DNA of 64,000 bases from Azospirillum sp. SYSU D00513 (GTDB lineage Bacteria; Pseudomonadota; Alphaproteobacteria; Azospirillales; Azospirillaceae), in the NCBI RefSeq assembly GCF_017356015.1, contig NZ_JAFIQV010000024.1, positions 45,702 through 109,701 on the forward strand, written 5' to 3'. Positions 53,133 to 60,246 of this stretch are shown here, piece by piece. Positions within the stretch are counted from its first letter, which is position 1, and each line of letters opens with the position of its first letter. The notes below the pieces were generated by a model, which saw only the letters and a list, made by a program, of their open reading frames with translations, did not search any database and was not told where the DNA came from. The position numbers and the translations under genes were made by a program.

Positions 53133-54050
53133 ATGAAGACCAACACCGTCTACAAGCGCGCCTACAACCGCTGCCTGGAACACATGGGTGGGCTGCAGGT
53201 CGGCGGCGACCTGGGATCGGAGACGGAGCTGGCCCAGGCGCTGGGGGTCAGCCGGACCACGGTGCGCTCGGTGCTGGCGGCGCTCGCCGAGGCGGGGCTG
53301 GCGTCGGTGGACGGGCGGGGCAAGCGGATTCTGCGCCATCCCGCGGAGAGCGACTTCTACCCGGAGTTCGAGACCGAGTCGGTCGGCGCCACGGTCGAGA
53401 AGAAGTTCATGGAGTGGATCCTCCAGGGCGACTGCAAGCCGGGCCAGCACATCAACAGCCTCGACCTTGCCCGGCAGTTCGGCGTCTCGACCTCGGCCAT
53501 CCGGGAATATCTGAACCATTTCAACCATTTCGGCCTGCTGAAGAAATGGCCGAGCGGCGGCTGGGTGTTCCGCGGCTTTACCGAGGACTTCGCGCTGGAG
53601 CTGTCGGAGGTGCGGGAGCTGTTCGAGACGCGGTCGGTCCAGCGCTTCGTGGAGCTGCCGGCGGATTCCCCGGCATGGCGGAAGCTGGACCAGATCGAGC
53701 GCCAGCATCTCGTGCTGCTGGACGAGATCGACCGGCGCTTCACCGACTTCTCCGACCTTGACGAGCGCTTTCACCGGCTGATCAACGACGCCTCGGCCAA
53801 CCGCTTCATCGGCAACTTCCACAACATCATCTCGATGATCTTCCACTACCACTACCAGTGGAACAAGGCGGAGGAGAAGGCGCGCAACACTGTGGCGATC
53901 CAGGAGCATCTGGCCTACATCGCGGCGCTGAAGAGCCGCGACCTGGAGGCGGCCATGATCACCTGCCGGGCGCATCTGAAGACCGCGCGCACGACGCTGC
54001 TGCGCTCCATCTCGCAGATCGACACGCACCAGATGGCCGATGCCCGCTGA
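53133..54050 (+). CDS. GntR/FCD-type regulator with two winged-helix domains
   Basis: A 305-residue protein. Residues 8-68 form one GntR-type winged helix (AQALGVSRTTVRSVLAALAE). Residues 88-148 form a second (LARQFGVSTSAIREYLNHFN, then KWPSGGWVFRGFTED). An FCD ligand domain follows, with EVRELFETRSVQRF, DLDERFHRLIND and AIQEHLAYIAAL metal-site regions. Ordinary members have a single winged helix and about 220-250 residues, so the extra N-terminal domain is unusual. Divergent from the uxaB-like operon and upstream of uxaA, it is the likely controller of both, probably sensing a sugar acid intermediate. Confidence 0.85.
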   Translation: MKTNTVYKRAYNRCLEHMGGLQVGGDLGSETELAQALGVSRTTVRSVLAALAEAGLASVDGRGKRILRHPAESDFYPEFETESVGATVEKKFMEWILQGDCKPGQHINSLDLARQFGVSTSAIREYLNHFNHFGLLKKWPSGGWVFRGFTEDFALELSEVRELFETRSVQRFVELPADSPAWRKLDQIERQHLVLLDEIDRRFTDFSDLDERFHRLINDASANRFIGNFHNIISMIFHYHYQWNKAEEKARNTVAIQEHLAYIAALKSRDLEAAMITCRAHLKTARTTLLRSISQIDTHQMADAR

Positions 54051-54071
54051 GCGCCGAAAAGCGCTTTTGTC

Positions 54072-54118
54072 CATAAAAAGCAGGTTGACGCCCGGCTGCG
54101 AAGGCCGTTTTTTATAGC
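54072..54118 (+). promoter_or_regulatory. A-tract operator candidates upstream of uxaA
   Basis: CATAAAAAGCAGG (54072-54084) and, on the minus strand, GCTATAAAAAACGG (54118-54105) match the motif found on the other side of the regulator gene. They lie 22-68 bp after its stop and about 175-220 bp before uxaA. Confidence 0.4.
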
Positions 54119-54221
54119 TAAGGAACGACGGCTTTCCCAACTATAAAGCCCCCAAGCAAACGGGGTATCGAGAAGCGTCGCCGGAAGAGCCGTCGCTGCA
54201 TGACCGGGGAGGAAATTTCCG

Positions 54222-54296
54222 ATGACGTGCCTGCATCCCGCCACCAATCCCGTCACCAATCCCATGACCGCCCCTGGCGGAAAGAGCGCCCGATGA
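54222..54296 (+). CDS. Possible 24-residue leader peptide coupled to uxaA
   Basis: ATG 54222 follows the strongest ribosome site of the area (GGGGAGGAA, 7 bp away). The frame encodes MTCLHPATNPVTNPMTAPGG then KSAR, and its TGA overlaps the uxaA ATG as ATGA. It contains a short repeat (TNP VTNP). It could be a leader that couples or regulates uxaA translation. Alternatively uxaA begins at ATG 54200 in its own frame and this reading is accidental. Confidence 0.4.
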   Translation: MTCLHPATNPVTNPMTAPGGKSAR

Positions 54297-55825
54297 CCGA
54301 CACCGCCACGCTGCCGCGCACCCTTCGCCTGCACCCCCGGGACAACGTCCTCATCGCCATCGACGCGCTGGCCGAAGGCGCGCCTCTGGACGGCGGCCTG
54401 ACCGCGCGCGCGCGCATCCCCAAGGGGCACAAGGTGGCGGCGCAGCCGATCGCCGAGGGCGCGCCCATCCTGAAGTTCGGCCAGATCATCGGCGCCGCGA
54501 CCAGGGCCATCGCGCCGGGCGAGTGGGTGCACGAGCACAATTCCGGCATGCTGGAGTTCGCGCGCGACCATGACAGCCGCGACGCCGTCCGTCCTGTGGA
54601 GCTCGTGCCGGAGCAGGAGCGCCGGACCTTCCAGGGCTACCGCCGCGCCAACGGCCGCGCCGGGACGCGCAACTACATCGGCATCGCCACCAGCGTGAAC
54701 TGTTCGGCCACCGTCGCGCGCTTCATCGCGGAGGAGGTCAACCGCTCCGGCATCCTCGACGCCTACCCGAACGTCGACGGGGTGGTGGCGCTGGTGCATG
54801 GCACCGGCTGCGGCATGACCAGCAAGGGCGAAGCCTACGACATGGTCCAGCGCACCTTGTGGGGCTACGCCTCGCACGCCAATTTCGGCGGCATGCTGCT
54901 GGTCGGGCTCGGCTGCGAGGTGCTGCAGGTCAGCCGGCTGAAGACGCATTACGGCCTGAGCGAGGGACCGCTGTTCCGCAGCATGACGATCCAGGACAGC
55001 GGCGGCACCCGCAAGACGGTCGCGGCCGGCGTGGAGCAGATTAAGGAGATGCTGCCCCAGGTCAACGCCTGCCGCCGCGAGCCGATTCCCGTGTCGGAGC
55101 TGATCGTCGGGCTGCAGTGCGGCGGCTCGGACGGCTATTCCGGCATCACCGCCAACCCGGCGCTGGGTGCGGCGGCCGACCTGCTCGTGCGGCACGGCGG
55201 CACGGCCATCCTGTCGGAGACGCCGGAGATCTACGGGGCGGAGCATCTGCTGACCCGCCGCGCGGTCTCGCCGGAGGTCGCCGACCGCCTGGTCGAGCGG
55301 CTGCACTGGTGGGAGGGCTACACCAGCCAGAGCGGCGGCGAGATGAACAACAACCCCTCGCCGGGCAACAAGGCGGGCGGCCTGACCACCATCCTGGAGA
55401 AGTCGCTGGGCGCGGTCGCCAAGGGCGGCACCAGCCCGCTCGCCGCCGTGTATGAGTACGCCGAGCCCGTCACCGAGCGGGGCTTCGTTTTCATGGACAC
55501 GCCGGGCTACGATCCGGTCTCGGCCACCGGCCAGGTGGCGGGAGGCGCCAACCTGCTGTGCTTCACCACCGGCCGCGGATCCGCCTTCGGCTGCAAGCCG
55601 AGCCCGTCGATCAAGCTGGCGACCAACTCCGACGTCTACGCCCGCATGACCGACGATATGGACATCAACTGCGGCGACATCCTCGACGGCGTCTCCATCG
55701 AGGAGAAGGGGCGCGAGATCTTCGAACGGATCATCGCCGTCGCCTCCGGCGAGAAGACCAAGTCCGAGGAATTGGGCTACGGCGGCAACGAGTTCGTGCC
55801 CTGGCAGATCGGCGCGACGATGTGA
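54293..55825 (+). CDS. uxaA: UxaA-family dehydratase (D-altronate dehydratase-like)
   Basis: A 510-residue enzyme with an N-terminal SAF domain (residues 15-90, RIPKGHKVAAQPIAEGAPIL) and the large UxaA/galactarate dehydratase domain: GTGCGMTSKGEAYD, VGLGCEVLQVSRL, GLQCGGSDGYSGITANPALG, the glycine/asparagine block GGEMNNNPSPGNKAGGLTTI, and FTTGRGSAFGCKPSPSIKLA. The Cys residues and His in these motifs bind the iron needed for dehydration of D-altronate to 2-keto-3-deoxy-D-gluconate. ATG 54293 overlaps the leader stop; an in-frame ATG at 54200 would add 31 unusual residues. It is followed 13 bp later by a lactonase gene. Confidence 0.88.
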   Translation: MTDTATLPRTLRLHPRDNVLIAIDALAEGAPLDGGLTARARIPKGHKVAAQPIAEGAPILKFGQIIGAATRAIAPGEWVHEHNSGMLEFARDHDSRDAVRPVELVPEQERRTFQGYRRANGRAGTRNYIGIATSVNCSATVARFIAEEVNRSGILDAYPNVDGVVALVHGTGCGMTSKGEAYDMVQRTLWGYASHANFGGMLLVGLGCEVLQVSRLKTHYGLSEGPLFRSMTIQDSGGTRKTVAAGVEQIKEMLPQVNACRREPIPVSELIVGLQCGGSDGYSGITANPALGAAADLLVRHGGTAILSETPEIYGAEHLLTRRAVSPEVADRLVERLHWWEGYTSQSGGEMNNNPSPGNKAGGLTTILEKSLGAVAKGGTSPLAAVYEYAEPVTERGFVFMDTPGYDPVSATGQVAGGANLLCFTTGRGSAFGCKPSPSIKLATNSDVYARMTDDMDINCGDILDGVSIEEKGREIFERIIAVASGEKTKSEELGYGGNEFVPWQIGATM

Positions 55826-55838
55826 GCGGCAGGGCACC

Positions 55839-56705
55839 ATGGTGAAATCTCCGGTCATCGACGCCCACCAGCATTTCTGGGACCCCGAGGACGGGGATTA
55901 CGGCTGGATGGCCGGGGAGGCCATGGCGCCCATCCGCCGGGTCTTCGCGCCCGGCGACCTGCGGCCGGCGCTGGAGGCGGCCGGGGTGTCCGCCACCGTC
56001 CTGGTGCAGACCTGGTCGAGCGTGGCGGAAACCCGGCGGTTCCTTCAACTCGCCGCCGGCACGCCCTTCATCGCGGGGGTGGTCGGCTGGGTGGACCTGA
56101 CCGACCCCGCCGCCGGCGAGACCATCGCCGGGCTGAAGGCCGGCCCCGGTGGCGACCGGCTGGTCGGCATCCGCCACCAGGTCCATGACGAGCCGGATCC
56201 CGACTGGCTGCTCCGCCCCGAGGTGCGGCGCGGGCTGATGGCGGTGCGGGACCACGGGCTGGTCTACGACCTGCTGATCCGCCCGCGCGAGGCGCCGGCG
56301 GCGCTCGCCACCGTGCGCGACATGCCGGGGCTGCGCTTCGTGGTCGATCACTGCGCGAAGCCGGACATCCGGGGCGGCGGCTTCGAGGAATGGGCCGGAG
56401 CGATGGCGGGCTTTTCCGCCGAACGCGGCCATGTCTGGTGCAAGCTGTCCGGCCTCGTGACCGAGGCCGACTGGGGCGGCTGGACCCCGGCGGACCTCCG
56501 CCCCTACGTCCGCCACGCGCTGGACCTGTTCGGCCCCGACCGCTGCCTCTACGGATCCGACTGGCCCGTCTGCCTGCTCGCCGCCGACTACGCCCGCGTG
56601 ATCGGCGCCCTGCGGGAGTGCCTGGCCGATCTGCCTCCCGCCGACCAGGACCGCATCTTCGGCGGTTCGGCGATGGAGCTGTATGGGCTGCGCGTGGCGG
56701 GGTGA
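55839..56705 (+). CDS. COG3618 amidohydrolase, L-fucono/L-galactonolactonase-like
   Basis: A 288-residue TIM-barrel amidohydrolase of the COG3618 lactonase group. It has the N-terminal metal motif IDAHQHFWDPE (residues 7-17), the His motif RFVVDHCAKPD (near 168), HVWCKLSGLV, and the catalytic Asp in LYGSDWPVCLL (near 234). Characterised relatives hydrolyse L-fuconolactone, L-galactonolactone or L-rhamnonolactone. Next to uxaA, and in the same locus as a sugar 1-dehydrogenase, it probably opens the lactone formed by the aldo/keto reductase. Confidence 0.85.
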   Translation: MVKSPVIDAHQHFWDPEDGDYGWMAGEAMAPIRRVFAPGDLRPALEAAGVSATVLVQTWSSVAETRRFLQLAAGTPFIAGVVGWVDLTDPAAGETIAGLKAGPGGDRLVGIRHQVHDEPDPDWLLRPEVRRGLMAVRDHGLVYDLLIRPREAPAALATVRDMPGLRFVVDHCAKPDIRGGGFEEWAGAMAGFSAERGHVWCKLSGLVTEADWGGWTPADLRPYVRHALDLFGPDRCLYGSDWPVCLLAADYARVIGALRECLADLPPADQDRIFGGSAMELYGLRVAG

Positions 56706-56744
56706 GGCGACCTGCGTGGCACCACTCAGGGCAGGCCGCGCTGG

Positions 56745-56978
56745 TCAGCCCCTTCTGAGGCGCCGGGCCTTTTCCCGCAGCAGCAGCACCTGCTCCTGGA
56801 AGAGTTCACGCAGATGCTGTCCGTCGGTTTCGTGCAGGTCCAGGAGGATGAACTGGCGGTTCGTCCGCAGGCGGCGGTCCAGCTCATCCGTCCCGAGTTG
56901 GGACAACGGGACGCCTGAGCGCGGATCGCGAACGTGCGCCTGCGCCGTCTGCCGTCCGTTCTGGTCGTCGCTTTTCAT
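56745..56978 (-). CDS. Small charged helical protein of unknown function
   Basis: A 77-residue soluble protein, largely predicted helix, with a C-terminal charged amphipathic segment (ELFQEQVLLLREKARRLRRG). A GGGGAGACC ribosome site lies before the ATG at 56978. It has no neighbour in a tight operon (169 bp from the CBS/BON gene, same strand) and no recognised family. Composition and the ribosome site are the main support. Confidence 0.5.
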   Translation of the reverse strand: MKSDDQNGRQTAQAHVRDPRSGVPLSQLGTDELDRRLRTNRQFILLDLHETDGQHLRELFQEQVLLLREKARRLRRG

Positions 56979-57146
56979 CGTCGAGGTCTCCCCAGGGGGC
57001 CGCTTCGGCCCCTGCCCAGCAATGACTCCCGAAGAGGTTTCGAGTCAATCCATCTTTCGCGTCGGTCTTCCCCCTCCGCGCGTGCTAGGACGTGTGTGCA
57101 TCGCTGTCCGGTCCTCGCCCGGCACGGCGGCGTTCCAAGGACCCTC

Positions 57147-58376
57147 CTACCAGCCCAGGAACAGCCCCACCTCGCCGGGCATGCCGTTGGGGTAGTTCAG
57201 GACCTGTGCGCGGAGCCGGTAGCCGAGCGGGCGCAGCCGCGCCTCGTAGGCCTGGTGCAGTTCGCGGGCGAAGCCGGACAGGGAGGCTGGCCAGTCCTCC
57301 GAAAGGCTGTTGATGGCGCGGCCCCGGTCGGTGCACCAGTCGCTGGGGAAGCGCAGCACCATGACCTCGTGCTCGCCCCGCGCAGCGGCCTCGCGGAGCT
57401 GGAGGTTGAAGCGCTCCTCCGCGTCCGGCTGGAGGTGCCGGGTCATGAAGGCGGCGTGCAGTTCCTCTTCCTGCGCCTTGCGCTTGCGGTCCTCTTCCCG
57501 CGACTGCGTGCTGCGTTCCGCTGCCTGCGCCCGGGCGATCTCGCGGAGCGCGCCGGGGCGCAGCAGGACCGTGTCCATGATCGCCGTTGCCGCGCCGGCG
57601 TCCGTGCGCGCCTCGGCAACGGGCGGCGCCCCGGCCTGCGCCTCGATGACGCAGCCGGACAGGGGCTCCACCCAGACCAGCTCGTCCAGGACGCCGCGGA
57701 CACCGGGGACGTTGCGGGCGGCCACGGCCAGCGCGGCGCGCTGGCGGTCGTCGGACAGGCTGCCCTTCAGCCGCACGATGCCGTCCTGCACGGTGATGGC
57801 GAGCAGGTCCAGTGGCGCCCAGGGCTGGCGTGCCAGTTCCGCCGTGAGACGCTCGTGGATGACCGCGTCGGGCACGGGCTCCACTGGCCCCGCCTCTGCC
57901 GGCCCGCCCATCAGCCCGCCCATCAGCCCGGACGCGGCGCGCAGCAGGTCCGACCGGCTGATGATGCCGGCGAGCGTCCGGCCGCGCAGCACGGGCAGGC
58001 GCTTCACGCGGTGCTTCGTCATCAGGTCGGCGGCCTCGCGTAACGGCGCGTCCTCGGCGACGGTCACGACATCCTGCGTCATCACGTCGCGCACCGTGCG
58101 GGCGTTGGCCCGGACATACTGGTCCGCCAGCACCCCCGGCCCGACCAGGAACTCCAGCCAGCGCGGCCGGTGCCGCTCGGTCCCGATCTCGGCGCGGCGC
58201 AGGAAGTCGCCCTCCGACAGGATGCCGACGAGGCCGCCGTCCCCGTCCAGCACAGGAAGGCCGCTGACGGCGTGCTCCAGCATCAGCCGGCCCGCCTCGG
58301 CCAGCAAGCTGTCCGGCCGCACGCTGATCACCTCGCGCTTCATCTCATCCGCGATCTTCATGGCCGCGATCCTCAT
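57147..58376 (-). CDS. CBS-domain pair plus BON domain protein
   Basis: A 409-residue protein. Two CBS domains (residues 7-65, SLLAEAGRLMLEHAVSGLPV; and 92-150, APLREAADLMTKHRVKRLPV) usually bind adenine nucleotides. A BON domain follows (about 175-240, ITVQDGIVRLKGSLSDDRQR), then a charged helical stretch and a C-terminal domain of unknown type. Start choice: ATGs at 58403, 58376 and 58361 all fit. If the FNR-like box at 58430 activates from position -41, transcription would begin near 58395, so 58376 (GGGAGA upstream) is preferred. Probably an energy- or redox-responsive protein of the low-oxygen group. Confidence 0.8.
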   Translation of the reverse strand: MRIAAMKIADEMKREVISVRPDSLLAEAGRLMLEHAVSGLPVLDGDGGLVGILSEGDFLRRAEIGTERHRPRWLEFLVGPGVLADQYVRANARTVRDVMTQDVVTVAEDAPLREAADLMTKHRVKRLPVLRGRTLAGIISRSDLLRAASGLMGGLMGGPAEAGPVEPVPDAVIHERLTAELARQPWAPLDLLAITVQDGIVRLKGSLSDDRQRAALAVAARNVPGVRGVLDELVWVEPLSGCVIEAQAGAPPVAEARTDAGAATAIMDTVLLRPGALREIARAQAAERSTQSREEDRKRKAQEEELHAAFMTRHLQPDAEERFNLQLREAAARGEHEVMVLRFPSDWCTDRGRAINSLSEDWPASLSGFARELHQAYEARLRPLGYRLRAQVLNYPNGMPGEVGLFLGW

Positions 58377-58429
58377 GGCTGCTCTCCCGTTGGATGGCGC
58401 CATCCTTCCGCTCCTGGCGGCGGACCGCC

Positions 58430-58443
58430 TTGACCCAGGTCAA
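58430..58443. promoter_or_regulatory. FNR/FixK box between CBS/BON and universal stress protein genes
   Basis: TTGACCCAGGTCAA is a perfect TTGAC-N4-GTCAA palindrome matching the anaerobox TTGAT-N4-ATCAA. Its centre is 72 bp from the universal stress gene start and 60 bp from the preferred CBS/BON start, so one site may serve both divergent genes. Confidence 0.75.
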
Positions 58444-58508
58444 TGCCGGTTCCGTGCCCTGGCGTCACGCTGGCCAGGCTGACTGACACCCCAAGGGAGG
58501 AGGGCACC

Positions 58509-59348
58509 ATGGCCTGCAAGGACATTCTGGTTCATTTCGACGGCACCGCGTCTGGTGTGAAGCGGGTCGAGGCGGCCGCGCGGCTGGCGGAGCGGCACGG
58601 GGCGCATCTCGCGGCACTGGTGCTGGACTTCGGGGCGCAGGTGCCGGTCTTCCTGGACGGGCAGGTGCCCGCGGGCATCGTCGCGCAGCTGGCGCGCGCC
58701 GCCGCCGAGGAGACCGCGCGGCAGGCCGCCGAACTCGACGCGCTGCTCGCCCGCCAGTCCTGCCAGACGGAGCGCCGCGTCGCGCGCTGCCGGCCCGACA
58801 CCATCGCCGACACGCTGGCCCTGCACGCCCGCTACGCCGACCTGCTCGTGCTCGGCCAGCCGCCGGTCGACGAGATGGTGGCCGTCAGCCAGTCCGTGGT
58901 CGAGGAGGTCCTGCTGTCCTCGGGCCGTCCGGTGTTGATCGTGCCCTACATCGGTGCCGGCGCCACCATCGGCGATCGGGTGCTGGTGGCCTGGGACGGC
59001 GGGCGGGAGGCGGCGCGCGCCGTTGCGGACGCCATGCCGATCATCGAGAAGGCGCGCTCGGTGCATGTGCTGACCGTCAACGCCGACCGGACGGGCAATC
59101 ATGGGGAGGAGCCCGGCGCCGACATCGCCCTGCATCTCGCCCGCCACGGCGTGCCGGTGGAGGTCGCGTCCACGCGGGCCGACACGATCGCCGCGTCCGA
59201 CCTCACGCTCAACTGGATGTTCGAATACGGCACCGACCTGCTGGTCATGGGGGCCTACGGCCATTCGCGGGTGCGCGAGCTGGTGCTCGGCGGCATGACG
59301 CGCGGCATGCTCCGCAACATGACCGTGCCGGTGCTGATGTCGCACTGA
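58509..59348 (+). CDS. Universal stress protein (UspA family, two domains)
   Basis: A 279-residue protein with two Usp folds in tandem: residues 1-145 (DILVHFDGTASGVKRVEAAA) and 155-279 (GDRVLVAWDGGREAARAVAD). The second ends with the ATP-binding motif GAYGHSRVRELVLGGMTRGM. The first domain lacks the full glycine motif, so only the second is likely to bind nucleotide. GGGAGGAGGG precedes the ATG. The FNR/FixK box upstream suggests induction at low oxygen, as for many Usp proteins. Confidence 0.9.
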   Translation: MACKDILVHFDGTASGVKRVEAAARLAERHGAHLAALVLDFGAQVPVFLDGQVPAGIVAQLARAAAEETARQAAELDALLARQSCQTERRVARCRPDTIADTLALHARYADLLVLGQPPVDEMVAVSQSVVEEVLLSSGRPVLIVPYIGAGATIGDRVLVAWDGGREAARAVADAMPIIEKARSVHVLTVNADRTGNHGEEPGADIALHLARHGVPVEVASTRADTIAASDLTLNWMFEYGTDLLVMGAYGHSRVRELVLGGMTRGMLRNMTVPVLMSH

Positions 59349-59424
59349 GCCGAAAGGCGCAGCCGGAAAAAAACGGGCGGGAAAGTCAAAAAGGCGAACA
59401 GCACGCGGCACGAACAATAAAAAA

Positions 59425-59458
59425 GAGCGGGAGATTGATCCAGGTCAAGCTCCCGCTC
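59425..59458. promoter_or_regulatory. FNR/FixK box nested in a hairpin, upstream of ompW
   Basis: TTGATCCAGGTCAA (59435-59448) matches the anaerobox consensus and lies 122 bp before ompW. It is flanked by a 9-bp inverted repeat, GAGCGGGAG (59425-59433) and CTCCCGCTC (59450-59458). On the minus strand the hairpin is followed by TTTTTT, which looks like an intrinsic terminator for leftward transcription. With the usual -41.5 spacing, transcription of ompW would begin near 59483. A second small stem, CGAAGGG-N6-CCCTTCG, spans 59461-59480. Confidence 0.7.
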
Positions 59459-59570
59459 GTCGAAGGGGAGTAACCCTTCGTCACCGGCCGGACGTCTGGC
59501 CGCCCTGCTCCGGTTCCATCTGGTCCGGACAGGGCGGCGGGCGCCGGTTTTCAAGAAAAAGAGGGACATC

Positions 59571-60203
59571 ATGGTGCGTTGCTGGCATCTGGCCGTCGTG
59601 GCGGCGGCTCTTCTCGCGGCTCCGGCGGGCGCGCAGGACTTCACCGGCAAGAAGGCCGGCGACATCGTGCTGCGGGCCCGCGCCCTGGCGGTCGTGCCCG
59701 ACGAGAAGGCGGACATCCACAGCGGCGGTGCCGACACCGGGCTGGACGCGCGGGTGTCCAACGACGTCATTCCCGAGCTGGACCTGTCCTATTTCGTGAC
59801 CGACAACATCGCCTTCGAACTCATCGCCGGGACCACCAAGCACGACGTCAAGGTGAAGCAGCTCGGCGCCGATCTCGGCAGCGTCCGGCTCCTGCCGCCG
59901 ACCCTCACCGTGCAGTACCATTTCCTGCCCAAGGAGCGTTTCAGCCCCTATGTGGGCGCCGGCGTGAACTGGACGCTCTTCTATGACGAAAAGTCCAGCG
60001 CCTTGGGCAGCGTGGATTACAGCAATTCCCTGGGCCTCGCCGCCCAGGCGGGCTTCGACTACTTCATCACCGACAATTGGCTCCTGAACGTGGACGTGAA
60101 GAAGATCTGGCTCGACACCAACGTGAAGGTGAGCGGTGGCCTGCGCGCTGACGCGAACCTGAACCCGTGGCTGTTCGGCGTCGGGGTCGGCTACAAGTTC
60201 TGA
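59571..60203 (+). CDS. ompW: OmpW-family outer-membrane protein
   Basis: A 210-residue protein with a signal peptide ([20 protein letters not shown], cleaved after GAQ) and an eight-stranded barrel pattern ending in the aromatic C-terminus GVGVGYKF that outer-membrane proteins need. Family blocks include [54 protein letters not shown] and [14 protein letters not shown]. OmpW forms a small hydrophobic channel and is often induced by FNR at low oxygen, in line with the box upstream. It is probably co-transcribed with the downstream kinase (43-bp gap). Confidence 0.92.
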   Translation: MVRCWHLAVVAAALLAAPAGAQDFTGKKAGDIVLRARALAVVPDEKADIHSGGADTGLDARVSNDVIPELDLSYFVTDNIAFELIAGTTKHDVKVKQLGADLGSVRLLPPTLTVQYHFLPKERFSPYVGAGVNWTLFYDEKSSALGSVDYSNSLGLAAQAGFDYFITDNWLLNVDVKKIWLDTNVKVSGGLRADANLNPWLFGVGVGYKF

Positions 60204-60246
60204 GCCCGGCCGGACGTTTTTTAGAAGAAAAGGGAACGGGACGGAC

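Noticed and set aside
56683..57336. Plus- and minus-strand ORFs of 80-170 codons after the lactonase gene
   Set aside because: They are Arg/Ser/Pro-rich and without motifs; only the 77-residue minus-strand ORF has a good ribosome site and a protein-like composition.
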